A DNA stretch of 64,000 nt. Source: Polaribacter sp. BM10 (lineage in GTDB: Bacteria > Bacteroidota > Bacteroidia > Flavobacteriales > Flavobacteriaceae). The position numbers and the translations under genes were made by a program. Below, in pieces: positions 33,799 through 42,174 of the stretch. The number at the start of each line of letters is the position of its first letter. Within the stretch, counting starts at the first letter, position 1. The notes below the pieces were generated by a model that did no database searches, was not told the origin of the DNA, and worked only from the letters and a program-made list of their open reading frames with translations. The stretch spans positions 3,058,001 through 3,122,000 of the forward strand of contig NZ_CP019704.1 of the NCBI RefSeq assembly GCF_002005425.1, written 5' to 3'.

Positions 33799-34227
33799 AT
33801 GAAAAAGATATTTATAATAATTGCATTAATAGTTGCCTGTTACAGTAATGCTCAAGAAACTAAGAGTTATAAATTAATTCAAGTAGATGAGTATCCATTA
33901 TTTAAAGGAACAAAGGCTTTGTATTCAAAAAATAGAGCAAAGTTCAATTCCTTTTTACAAAAAAAGTTTCTATCTAAAGTAGATTATAAAATTTTAGGAC
34001 TTGTAATAACTGATTATAAATTTTATGTTGAAATTCATATTGATCTAAATAAGAATGTAAAAGTTATAAATACAAGTGAGAAAGATAAAGATTTACATAA
34101 GGAAATCGTACGAGTGGTAGAAGAGTTTAAAGTTAAAAAAGCAGCAAAGCTAAATGGCAAAAGTGTGGCAGTAACATTTATTCTACCTTTTAAGATAAAT
34201 AGTAAAATTAATAATTTATTCAATTAA
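33799..34227 (+). CDS. Secreted TonB C-terminal-like protein
   Basis: 142 residues. Signal peptide to about residue 18 (IALIVACYSNAQ). The mature part resembles the periplasmic C-terminal domain of energy-transducing TonB: DEYPLFKG, VEIHIDLNKNVKVINTSEKDKDLHKEIVRVVEEF and AAKLNGKSVAVTFILPFKI, the last matching the usual P-x-x-NGK-x-V-x-V-x-F-x-LP-I end. It lacks the membrane anchor and proline-rich linker of a true TonB, so it cannot energise a receptor in the standard way. Ends 1 bp before folA, so the two are probably cotranscribed. Confidence 0.65.
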   Translation: MKKIFIIIALIVACYSNAQETKSYKLIQVDEYPLFKGTKALYSKNRAKFNSFLQKKFLSKVDYKILGLVITDYKFYVEIHIDLNKNVKVINTSEKDKDLHKEIVRVVEEFKVKKAAKLNGKSVAVTFILPFKINSKINNLFN

Positions 34228-34228
34228 T

Positions 34229-34720
34229 ATGATTACAGTTATAGCTGCTATTGCACAAAATTACGCTTTAGGTAAAGACAACGATTTAATTTGGCATTTA
34301 CCTGCAGATTTAAAAAGATTTAAAAAAGTTACAACAGGTCATTATATTTTAATGGGTAGAAATACTTTTGAATCTATTGGTAAGCCTTTGCCAAATAGAA
34401 CCACAATTATTATTACAAGAAATAAAAATTACTTTAAAGATGGTTGCTTAATTGCTAATAGTTTAGAAGAAGCTATTGAAATGGCAAAAGAAGAAGAAAA
34501 GATTTTTATAATTGGTGGTGCACAAATTTACAAAGAAACAATTGCTAAAAATTTAGCAGATCGACTAGATATTACATTGGTTCATAAATCTTTTGAAGCT
34601 GATGTATTTTTTCCGGAAATAGACCCAAAAATTTGGAAAGAAGATTCTAGAGAAGATTTTACAGCGGATGAAAAAAATAAATTAGATTACAGTTTTGTTT
34701 CTTATACAAAAGTTAATTAA
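34229..34720 (+). CDS. folA: Dihydrofolate reductase
   Basis: 163 residues. Reduces dihydrofolate to tetrahydrofolate with NADPH. ITVIAAIAQNYALGKDNDLIWHLPADLKRFK contains the conserved W and D/E-type active-site region; GHYILMGRNTFESIG and IIGGAQIYKE carry NADPH-binding segments. It starts 1 bp after the TonB-like gene and overlaps the convergent DUF6146-like gene by 8 bp. Confidence 0.96.
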   Translation: MITVIAAIAQNYALGKDNDLIWHLPADLKRFKKVTTGHYILMGRNTFESIGKPLPNRTTIIITRNKNYFKDGCLIANSLEEAIEMAKEEEKIFIIGGAQIYKETIAKNLADRLDITLVHKSFEADVFFPEIDPKIWKEDSREDFTADEKNKLDYSFVSYTKVN

Positions 34721-35147
34721 TTCTTCCGGTTCTAAAACCGCCTCCCAAACTCATTTTATATTTTCTTTGAGCAAATAAAAAATAATTAAAAAGTTTGTAG
34801 TTAACTTCATAGCCATAATCTATGTTTGAATTATAATCTATTATGTTTTCATAAATTCCTTGATTATAACTTGTTGGATTTTGAGCGCGCTGATTCCAGG
34901 TAATTACCCAAACTTTATTTCTAGCTTCTAGATAATTTTGGTCATAAAACCCTTCTGGTTTTGCAACACTAGCAAGGTAAGATGAAAAACCCGGATCTAT
35001 AATAATTATTTCATATTCTAAGCTATCATTAGCAATTACAACAGGTTCTTCTTTTGTGCTATTATTTGAGTTGCTTAATGTAGATGCACAAGAAAAAAGT
35101 ACAATACAAGATAAAATTAGAAAAGAAATGTATTTTAAGATTTTCAT
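34713..35147 (-). CDS. Lipoprotein, DUF6146-like
   Basis: 144 residues. Lipobox at LFSC (C20), then a low-complexity Ser/Asn linker and a compact domain with YEIIIIDPGFSSYLASVAKP, VWVITWNQRAQNPTSY and IDYNSNIDYGYEVNYKLFNYF. This pattern matches small flavobacterial lipoproteins I recall as DUF6146; function unknown. Convergent with folA, with an 8-bp overlap of coding ends. Confidence 0.65.
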   Translation of the reverse strand: MKILKYISFLILSCIVLFSCASTLSNSNNSTKEEPVVIANDSLEYEIIIIDPGFSSYLASVAKPEGFYDQNYLEARNKVWVITWNQRAQNPTSYNQGIYENIIDYNSNIDYGYEVNYKLFNYFLFAQRKYKMSLGGGFRTGRIN

Positions 35148-35249
35148 AATCAGAGATTTTAATGTTAGTAAAGTTGCAAAAAATAATCTAAAATAGATTG
35201 ATTTTTAATTGATTTAACATTAATTTTATCCATTAACCAACCTTTAATT

Positions 35250-36566
35250 ATGAAATATTTAATTCTACTTCTTGTCTTTACTTTTCAATTTTCTCAAGCT
35301 CAGATTTTATCAGAAAGAGAAAGAGCAATATTAAAAGATAATTTATTAGAAGATCGATTTACTAATTTATTGCCACAATTAATGGATGCTGCAGACATAG
35401 ATATGTGGCTGTTAATTTCTAGAGAATACAACGAAGATCCTGTTTTAAAAACCATGTTACCCGCTACATGGTTAAATGCACGAAGAAGAACTATTATTGT
35501 TTTTTATAGAGATAAAGCTAAAAATACGTTAGAAAGATTAGCAGTTGCAAGATATGATATTGGTAAAAATATAAAATCTGCTTGGGACAAAGAAAAAGAG
35601 CCAGATCAATGGAAAGCTTTATCGGAAATTATAAAGAATAGAAATCCGAATAAAATAGGAGTTAATATTTCTAAATATTTTGCTTTGGCAGATGGTTTGG
35701 TTAAAACAGATTATGATGAGTTATTAGAAAATCTACCAAAATCGTATGTTAATAAAGTGGTTTCGGCAGAAAAACTTGCCATTGGTTGGATTGAAACAAG
35801 AACTGCCAAAGAAATGAAATTGTACAAAGAGCTAGTACAAATTACACACAATATTATTGCAGATACTTTTTCATCAAAAACAATCATTCCAGGTAAAACT
35901 ACTACAGAAGATTTGGTGTGGTATCTACGTCAAAAAGTAACCGATTTAGGTTTAGAAACATGGTTTCATCCTACAATAGATATCCAAAGAAATAACGAAG
36001 TTTTAAAATCGCACATAGAGTCGTTTTCTAAAGGAAAAGAGAAGAAAATTATCTTAAAAGGCGATTTATTACATTGCGATTTCGGAATTACTTATATTGG
36101 TCTAAATACAGATTGCCAGCAGCACGCATATGTTTTAAAGGATAACGAGAATTCTGTGCCAACATTTTTAGTAGATGCCTTTAAAAAAGGAAATCGAGTA
36201 CAAGATATTTTAACTTCTAACATGAAAGTTGGTAAAACAGGAAATCAAATATTAAAAGAATCTTTAATTCAAGGAAGAAAAGAAGGTTTGGTTCCTTCTA
36301 TATATACGCATCCTTTGGGTATGTATGGGCATAGTGCTGGTACAACAATTGGTATGTGGGATTCTCAAAACGGAGTGCCAGTAAACGGAGATTATCCTTT
36401 ACATAAAAATACAGTATATGCCATAGAATTAAATACAACTGTAGCTTTAAAAGAATGGAACAAAAACATTAGAATTATGTTAGAAGAAGCTGGTTTTTTT
36501 GGAAATAATATTTTTGAATATGTAAATTCTAGGCAAACAGAAATTATACCAATTAAAATTAAGTAG
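35250..36566 (+). CDS. Secreted M24 family metallopeptidase (Xaa-Pro aminopeptidase-like)
   Basis: 438 residues. A signal peptide (MKYLILLLVFTFQFSQA) is followed by a creatinase/prolidase N-domain and an M24 pita-bread catalytic domain. Candidate metal-binding residues are D in LLHCDFGITY, D in GLNTDCQQH, H in IYTHPLGMYGHSAGTTIG, and E in YAIELNTTV and RIMLEEAGFF. The family removes N-terminal residues before proline. Exported, so it likely digests environmental peptides. It is immediately followed by tag (no gap), an unrelated DNA repair gene. Confidence 0.87.
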   Translation: MKYLILLLVFTFQFSQAQILSERERAILKDNLLEDRFTNLLPQLMDAADIDMWLLISREYNEDPVLKTMLPATWLNARRRTIIVFYRDKAKNTLERLAVARYDIGKNIKSAWDKEKEPDQWKALSEIIKNRNPNKIGVNISKYFALADGLVKTDYDELLENLPKSYVNKVVSAEKLAIGWIETRTAKEMKLYKELVQITHNIIADTFSSKTIIPGKTTTEDLVWYLRQKVTDLGLETWFHPTIDIQRNNEVLKSHIESFSKGKEKKIILKGDLLHCDFGITYIGLNTDCQQHAYVLKDNENSVPTFLVDAFKKGNRVQDILTSNMKVGKTGNQILKESLIQGRKEGLVPSIYTHPLGMYGHSAGTTIGMWDSQNGVPVNGDYPLHKNTVYAIELNTTVALKEWNKNIRIMLEEAGFFGNNIFEYVNSRQTEIIPIKIK

Positions 36567-37127
36567 ATGAAAAATAGGTGTTTTTGGGTTACTGATAGTC
36601 AATTATATATTGATTATCATGATAACGAATGGGGAAAACCAGTTTTTGATGATGAAACACTCTTTGAATTTTTAGTTTTAGAAACTTTTCAGGCAGGTTT
36701 AAGTTGGATAACAATTTTAAATAAAAGAGAAAACTTTAGAAAAGCATTTGATAATTTTGATTATCAGAAAATTTCTAAATATTCAGAAAAAAAATATGAA
36801 TCTTTGCTTCAAGATGCTGGTATCATCAGAAACAAATTAAAAATAAGAAGTGCAATTACAAATGCGCAATTGTTTATTGATATACAGAAAGAGTTTGGTT
36901 CATTTTCTAAGTTTATTTGGTCATATGTAAATCATAAACCAATTTTAAATAAATTTCATAAAAGAGAAGACGTGCCAGCAACTACTAAATTATCTGATAT
37001 TATTTCTAAAGATTTAAAAAAACGCGGATTCAAATTTGTTGGTTCTACCGTAGTTTATGCTTATATGCAAGCTGTCGGTATGGTTAACGATCACACAACA
37101 AACTGTTTTAAATATCCAACAGAATGA
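36567..37127 (+). CDS. tag: DNA-3-methyladenine glycosylase I
   Basis: 186 residues. Removes 3-methyladenine from DNA in base excision repair. Tag-family signatures: RCFWVTDSQLYIDYHDNEWGKPVFDD, LETFQAGLSWITIL and the C-terminal HTTNCFKY with zinc-ligand type H and C. The zinc site is completed by the N-terminal C and H in RCFW and YHDNEW. Start directly follows the stop of the peptidase gene, and the end overlaps the next gene by 4 bp, indicating one transcript. Confidence 0.93.
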   Translation: MKNRCFWVTDSQLYIDYHDNEWGKPVFDDETLFEFLVLETFQAGLSWITILNKRENFRKAFDNFDYQKISKYSEKKYESLLQDAGIIRNKLKIRSAITNAQLFIDIQKEFGSFSKFIWSYVNHKPILNKFHKREDVPATTKLSDIISKDLKKRGFKFVGSTVVYAYMQAVGMVNDHTTNCFKYPTE

Positions 37128-37879
37128 AAATTTTAAAAGTACCTGCTAAAGACTTAAAAGCTATATTTTATACATTTAGTAGAAGAATAGGCATATTTGT
37201 AATATTTGTGTTTTTTCTGTTTTTTGATAGTTTATATTTTGCAGAAAACGTTACAAACTCTCAATTACCCATTAATATTTTAATGTTAATTGGTTTTGTA
37301 GTAATGTATTTTAGAGCGAATAAAAGAACCCAAGAGTTAATGATTTATGCGGTAATTTTAGGTTTTGGAGGCGAGTATCTTTTTTCGAGACTTTTAAATA
37401 TGTACACATATAGATTAGAAAATGTACCTTTATATGTACCATTTGGTCATGCAGCATTATATGGTAGAATTTTTATGTTTAGCAAAGCACCAATAGTAAG
37501 AAAATACCACGAGGCAGTAGAAGAACTGTTTGCTTTAATAATTGTTTTATTGGCAACAGTTTATGTAGTTTTCTTTAATGATGTGTTTGGTTTTGCAATG
37601 ACTATTGTAGTTTTCTTGCTACTGTGGACTCGTCCAAAAGAAAAATTATTCTTTTTTTCGATGTACATTTTAGTGGCGATTTTAGAAATAGGAGGTACAG
37701 CATTCGGTTGCTGGAAATGGCCAAGTACGGCCTTTGGTGTTTTCGATTTTTTACCTAGTAATAATCCGCCAAGTGGTATTAGCTTGTTCTATTTTTTATT
37801 AGATATTGGTTGTTTCTTTATCTATACTCAACGCAATAAAATAGCTTGGAAAAGATTAAAGAACATAGAAAAGATATAA
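37124..37879 (+). CDS. Multi-pass membrane protein of unknown function
   Basis: 251 residues with about seven hydrophobic segments (for example IGIFVIFVFFLFFDSLYF, LPINILMLIGFVVMYF, LFALIIVLLATVYVVFF). Polar residues in the loops include VPFGHAALYGRIFMF and GGTAFGCWKWPSTAFG. I do not recognise the family with confidence; it resembles unclassified flavobacterial integral membrane proteins. It overlaps tag by 4 bp (ATGA), so it is translationally coupled with it. Confidence 0.75.
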   Translation: MKILKVPAKDLKAIFYTFSRRIGIFVIFVFFLFFDSLYFAENVTNSQLPINILMLIGFVVMYFRANKRTQELMIYAVILGFGGEYLFSRLLNMYTYRLENVPLYVPFGHAALYGRIFMFSKAPIVRKYHEAVEELFALIIVLLATVYVVFFNDVFGFAMTIVVFLLLWTRPKEKLFFFSMYILVAILEIGGTAFGCWKWPSTAFGVFDFLPSNNPPSGISLFYFLLDIGCFFIYTQRNKIAWKRLKNIEKI

Positions 37880-37880
37880 A

Positions 37881-38087
37881 TTAACTACCTGCCAATAATC
37901 GTATGGTTACAAATATAATGATAACCAAACTACCATAAATTAGTACTTTTTTACCAGCGTTTTTGTAATATCTTTCATGACTTTTAATATCTTTTCTGTA
38001 GCTATAAACCATTAAAGCTATAAATGATAGAATAAAGAAAATCATAAAAATAATTCTACCGGTTGTAAAATAAGCGCTTAAAAACAT
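37881..38087 (-). CDS. Small two-helix membrane protein
   Basis: 68 residues. Two transmembrane helices (IIFMIFFILSFIALMVYSY and VLIYGSLVIIIFVTIRLL) with a basic loop (RKDIKSHERYYKNAGKK) between them. Unknown function. Convergent with the preceding gene, 1 bp apart, without a terminator between them. Codon use and length fit a real gene common in this family. Confidence 0.7.
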   Translation of the reverse strand: MFLSAYFTTGRIIFMIFFILSFIALMVYSYRKDIKSHERYYKNAGKKVLIYGSLVIIIFVTIRLLAGS

Positions 38088-38222
38088 AGGTTATAATTTT
38101 TTGTAAAATTGAATAATTATTATTTTTTCTTATCTAAGATTTTTCGATACCTTGTAAAGATGTAACAAACATTATAAGTTGCAAAATTACGAATTTATAA
38201 ACTTCTAATAATTAAAATATAT

Positions 38223-38609
38223 ATGAAAGATAAAATTAATTCTGTACACGATTTTCATACAGCATTTGGTGCAGGAATAAAAAATGAACCAACTGCAAAT
38301 ATTACAGAAAATAGAAATTTGCTTCGTTATAATTTAATGAAAGAAGAAAATGAAGAATATTTAGAGGCTGCCAATAATAATGATTTGGTAGAAGTTGCAG
38401 ATGCTCTAGGTGATATGCTATATATTTTGTGTGGCACAATCATAGAACACGGCATGCAAGATAAAATTACCGAAGTTTTTAACGAAATTCATAGGAGTAA
38501 TATGAGTAAGTTAGGCGAAGACGGAAAACCAATTTACCGAGAAGATGGTAAAGTTTTAAAAGGACCTGATTATTTTAAACCAAATATTAAAGAAATATTA
38601 GATAGATAA
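38223..38609 (+). CDS. MazG-like/PRA-PH nucleotide pyrophosphohydrolase
   Basis: 128 residues, all-alpha NTP-PPase fold. The metal-binding E-x-x-E plus E-x-x-D pattern is visible in LMKEENEEYLEAANNNDLVEVADALGDMLYILCG. These enzymes hydrolyse nucleoside triphosphates to the monophosphate and PPi, often as a house-cleaning activity against damaged nucleotides. The C-terminal part has KPIYREDGKVLKGPDYFKPNI, seen in the phosphoribosyl-ATP-like branch. Monocistronic and cytoplasmic. Confidence 0.85.
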   Translation: MKDKINSVHDFHTAFGAGIKNEPTANITENRNLLRYNLMKEENEEYLEAANNNDLVEVADALGDMLYILCGTIIEHGMQDKITEVFNEIHRSNMSKLGEDGKPIYREDGKVLKGPDYFKPNIKEILDR

Positions 38610-38612
38610 AAC

Positions 38613-39074
38613 TCAATCGAAATTTGATATATTTTTTTTAATATAAGCTAAAGTCAACTTTACAATATCGTCTTCATATTTATAAAATCGATGATCTAAT
38701 TCATCCCAAAGATCGATATTAGATTCCTTTTGCATTAAAATGCGTTGTCTTATTGTTTGATTTTTTGGAACTGGAATTTGCGGAAATAACATAATAGCTT
38801 CAGATAGAATATCTATTGTTTTTTCTGCATTTATAGCTAAGTACGCGTGAAAAATCTCATGTGCAAATTGACCTGCTGAACTAAAAAAGAACTGAATAAA
38901 TCCGCCATTTGTAACATTATCTTCTAAAATATCTATATAAATAAACGTTTTTTCAAATTCGTTTAAATTTTCAAAATTATTTTTTTTAGGTATTTTTTTA
39001 CCAATAATTTCTCCAATTCTTGTAATTTTTTCAGAATCATCATTTAATAAAAGTGCAATTTCTGTTGATGTCAT
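38613..39074 (-). CDS. DMP19 family protein (DUF4375)
   Basis: 153 residues, no signal. The segment EDNVTNGGFIQFFFSSAGQFAHEIFHAYLAI carries the N-G-G-F-x-Q-F/Y-x-x-N/S hallmark of DMP19/DUF4375 proteins. Dmp19 from Neisseria has been described as a DNA mimic, but flavobacterial members are uncharacterised and this one is not strikingly acidic. Three bp separate it from the upstream VOC gene on the same strand, so the two are probably cotranscribed. Confidence 0.75.
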   Translation of the reverse strand: MTSTEIALLLNDDSEKITRIGEIIGKKIPKKNNFENLNEFEKTFIYIDILEDNVTNGGFIQFFFSSAGQFAHEIFHAYLAINAEKTIDILSEAIMLFPQIPVPKNQTIRQRILMQKESNIDLWDELDHRFYKYEDDIVKLTLAYIKKNISNFD

Positions 39075-39077
39075 AAA

Positions 39078-40139
39078 TTATAATTTCACACGTTTTAATG
39101 CCATAGCTTTAATCATCCAATTGGGTAAAGGTTTTTTAGGATTTCTATTTTTTAGATTGATATGAATGCCTAAACTTTTAATTAGCGGTACTTTATTTGT
39201 TTCGATAAATTCGATAAGCGTACCATCATAATCTTCAATATATCCCCAATGCCCATTTGCATCGCCCATATTAAAAGATGGTTGACTAATCACCTGAAAA
39301 GGAACTTCTTTTTGTTTACATTCTTCTTTTAATACCTTTAAATTTTTAACGTCAAAACATAAATGAATATAGCCTAAATCTCCCCAATATCTATTTTTAA
39401 ATATTTTTGTTGGCTCGTTTTCTAAACACTGAATAAGTTCTATTTCACTAGTTCCAAAAAACTTGGAAAAGCCACCAACTCGCTTTTTAGAATGTGTAAG
39501 TAAAATGCGTCTAAAGCTTTTACTACCATTTTTTAAATCTTCAAGATCATCAAAATTATCAGTTTTATCGAAAATAACTTTATCATAACCCAAAACGTCT
39601 TTATAAAGTTTTAGTGAAACATCAATATTAGAAACTCCGATTGCTGCTCCAGAAATACCACCAACATCAATTTTTTTATTTTGATAGAAAGAAGTGTGCT
39701 CTTTTATTTTTAAAATATTATCAAAGGGATCTTTTAAAAAGAAACATTTTACGCCGCTTGGATCTTTTTTAATTTCAGAAAGAATATTTTCGTTGCTGCT
39801 TTTTAAGCGGTTATATGTTGCTGTAATATTATTTGTTTTAACAAACGGAAACTGAATGCCTAAATCGCCTACTTTAAATTCATTTTCTGGTTTAGATGGT
39901 TTTCTATTTGTGTATTGCCAAATTTCGTAACCACCACCACCTTGCATGTTTAAGCCTAGTAAAGCTCTTTTTTTTCTTGGTTTACCGCCCATATATTTTG
40001 CCATATATGTTGCTTCGTTACTATCATCAAAAATTAAAGCATCTGCACCAAGTTTTGTTGCGTACCATTTAAATGCAATGTCTGCATTTTTTACACCAAT
40101 ACCAATTTGCTGAATACCGTAAATTAATTTTTCTTTCAT
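39078..40139 (-). CDS. VOC family protein with two glyoxalase-type modules
   Basis: 353 residues from ATG 40139 (MKEKLIYGIQQIGIGVKNADIAFKW). A longer start at 40157 is possible. Two vicinal-oxygen-chelate modules: about 7-160 (QQIGIGVKNADIAF to LKDPFDNILKIKEH) and about 168-320 (GAAIGVSNIDVSLKLYKDVLG to YIEDYDGTLIEFIE). The metal ligands expected are H/Q at the first strand and E at the last strand of each module; E in LIEFIE is present and IHLCFD supplies a His. Specific reaction unknown; similar fused proteins include dioxygenases and glyoxalases. Confidence 0.8.
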   Translation of the reverse strand: MKEKLIYGIQQIGIGVKNADIAFKWYATKLGADALIFDDSNEATYMAKYMGGKPRKKRALLGLNMQGGGGYEIWQYTNRKPSKPENEFKVGDLGIQFPFVKTNNITATYNRLKSSNENILSEIKKDPSGVKCFFLKDPFDNILKIKEHTSFYQNKKIDVGGISGAAIGVSNIDVSLKLYKDVLGYDKVIFDKTDNFDDLEDLKNGSKSFRRILLTHSKKRVGGFSKFFGTSEIELIQCLENEPTKIFKNRYWGDLGYIHLCFDVKNLKVLKEECKQKEVPFQVISQPSFNMGDANGHWGYIEDYDGTLIEFIETNKVPLIKSLGIHINLKNRNPKKPLPNWMIKAMALKRVKL

Positions 40140-40290
40140 TTTATAGTTAGGTTGCAATTTTTTAAAACAGAGTCTAAATGTTTCAGAACAAACCTTTTTT
40201 AAGCTCTACTAAATTACTGAATCTATTCTGAAGTCTCTTTTATAAGTACGTAAATTTTTAGTAAAGAGTTTTCTTCTAATTTTTTTAAGC

Positions 40291-40325
40291 AAAAAAAGTC
40301 TTGATAAATTAATATCAAGACTTTT
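40291..40325 (-). terminator. Terminator after the S15 peptidase gene
   Basis: AAAAGTCTTGATA (40294-40306), loop AATTAA, TATCAAGACTTTT (40313-40325). A run of As at 40291-40297 gives the U-tail on the minus strand. Confidence 0.88.
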
Positions 40326-40346
40326 AGTATGTGTGTAGAATTGTTT

Positions 40347-42164
40347 TTATTTTGTTGCTTTATCAAAAGCGTTTTTTCCGCCAACAATTGGTAATGTTAT
40401 AGAAGTACCATTTAAATCTACAGTAAGTTCTGTGCCAGGTTCTGGTAATAAAGTAAAATTATTATCACTAGAAAAAATCATTAACCCAATTTGTTGTCCT
40501 TTTTTGATAATTTGATCATCTGGTTGCAAATCAAAAGTCATTTCATAAAATTTACCTGGTTTTAAAGGAGCACTTTTAGTTAATGATTTATGATTTTGTA
40601 AATCTGCCCAACCACGAGTAATAATATTGTCTGTTATTTTGGCTCTTCTACCTTTAGTCCATGGTAAAGAAACTAACCATACAGATAAGTTTACTGCAGG
40701 TTTACTACTAGATGCTTTAATTGTTATAGATGATAAACCAGAAATATGTAAATCTTCTTTTAGAACATCAGAAACATATATTAAACGATGATTTGTGTTT
40801 TCTGCTTGCGCTAAACTTTCGCCAGAAAAAGAATAATTATCAACTAAAGTTTCTTTTGTATTAGACGAATTAGATCTTACTAATTTTCCGGCTTTTGGTG
40901 CACCAGGCTCTAAATAAAGAGTTACCGGTTTAGCCGCCGGATTTGGATAATCTCTATACGGAGTTGGCTGGGTTCTTTTATCATTTTCTCTTACAATCCA
41001 AGCTCTATCATCTTTTTCTACATTATTTTGAACACCGTGTAAATAACGAGTAAACCAACGATTCATCATTTTCATTGGCGGTGGGCCACCATGACCGTTT
41101 TGGTGATAGAATATCTGAGATGGAAGCCCCATTTGTTTTGCTTTTGCATAAATTCTGTAACTATGCTCTGGCATTACGTTCCAATCATTAAAACCATGAG
41201 ACATTAATAATGCAGCTTTCATTGGTTTCATATCATTTAGATAATCTCTACCAGCCCAAAAATCATTATAATCTCCTGTTTGCCTATCCATTCCGTTAGC
41301 CAGTTCAGTATCTCTAATAACCTTATTATTATGTGGTCTGTTTTCTTCTTTACCACTATGAATGTAATCGTATAAAACATCAATATCTTCACCTAAATAT
41401 CCGCCAGGAGATCTAACCAAACCGTTAGATCTGTAATAATGATAATAAGAAGTATTTGGTGCAACAGGTATAATGGCTTCTAAGCCTTTAACACCTGTTG
41501 TTGCTGCAGCTAACGGAATTGTACCATTGTAAGAAGTACCTGTCATACCAACTTTTCCGGTACTCCAATATGCTTTAACTTCTTTGTTTCCTTCTCTTTC
41601 GGTATAACCTTTTGCTCGTCCGTTTAACCAATCTATTACTGCTTTTGGCGCTAAAGATTCATTGTCTCCTCCAACAGTTGGTGATCCATCAGATAAACCA
41701 GTTCCTGGTGATGATGAATGCACAACAATATAACCCCTAGGAACCCAAGTTCTAACTTGAGAATTTGAAATTATAGGTCTTTTTCCTCTTCGAACAACTT
41801 CTACTCTTGTTCTTTGTTTTTCTTTTGCGCCAATTTCATGTTTAACATCCCAAAATAAACCAGGTGTGTCACTTGCTGTCCCTGCATAGTAAGGGCTAGA
41901 TTCGTAAACAATAGGTAATTTTAAACCTTCTGTTTCTGTTTGTAGAGGTCTTGTAACATCTACATGCATTCTATCTAGTTTTCCGTCACCATCGGTGTCA
42001 AAGGAGGTTTCTACCCATAAATCTGTTCGAATCCACTTGCTTGAATCTTTAAAACCTTCAACAATTTGTGCTTCGCCATCTTTAAAAAAAGGTTTCGATT
42101 TTTCTTGAGCACTAATGGTAAAAGCAATAAGAAAGACAATTAAAAATTGATGTATTTTTTTCAT
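40347..42164 (-). CDS. Secreted Xaa-Pro dipeptidyl-peptidase (S15/CocE family)
   Basis: 605 residues. A signal peptide (FLIVFLIAFTISAQ) is followed by an alpha/beta-hydrolase with the nucleophile motif GMTGTSYNGTIPLAAA, an acid in LLMSHGFNDWNVMPEH and the catalytic His in FYHQNGHGGPPP. A C-terminal jelly-roll PepX_C domain runs from about 410 (KPVTLYLEPGAPKAG, LSGLSSITIKASSSKPAVNLSVWL). The GYIVVHSSSPGTGLSDGSP segment is typical of the Xaa-Pro dipeptidyl-peptidase branch. It removes Xaa-Pro dipeptides from peptides outside the cytoplasm. Second gene after another CocE-family hydrolase, 10 bp apart, one transcript. Confidence 0.88.
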   Translation of the reverse strand: MKKIHQFLIVFLIAFTISAQEKSKPFFKDGEAQIVEGFKDSSKWIRTDLWVETSFDTDGDGKLDRMHVDVTRPLQTETEGLKLPIVYESSPYYAGTASDTPGLFWDVKHEIGAKEKQRTRVEVVRRGKRPIISNSQVRTWVPRGYIVVHSSSPGTGLSDGSPTVGGDNESLAPKAVIDWLNGRAKGYTEREGNKEVKAYWSTGKVGMTGTSYNGTIPLAAATTGVKGLEAIIPVAPNTSYYHYYRSNGLVRSPGGYLGEDIDVLYDYIHSGKEENRPHNNKVIRDTELANGMDRQTGDYNDFWAGRDYLNDMKPMKAALLMSHGFNDWNVMPEHSYRIYAKAKQMGLPSQIFYHQNGHGGPPPMKMMNRWFTRYLHGVQNNVEKDDRAWIVRENDKRTQPTPYRDYPNPAAKPVTLYLEPGAPKAGKLVRSNSSNTKETLVDNYSFSGESLAQAENTNHRLIYVSDVLKEDLHISGLSSITIKASSSKPAVNLSVWLVSLPWTKGRRAKITDNIITRGWADLQNHKSLTKSAPLKPGKFYEMTFDLQPDDQIIKKGQQIGLMIFSSDNNFTLLPEPGTELTVDLNGTSITLPIVGGKNAFDKATK

Positions 42165-42174
42165 AGTTTATTAT

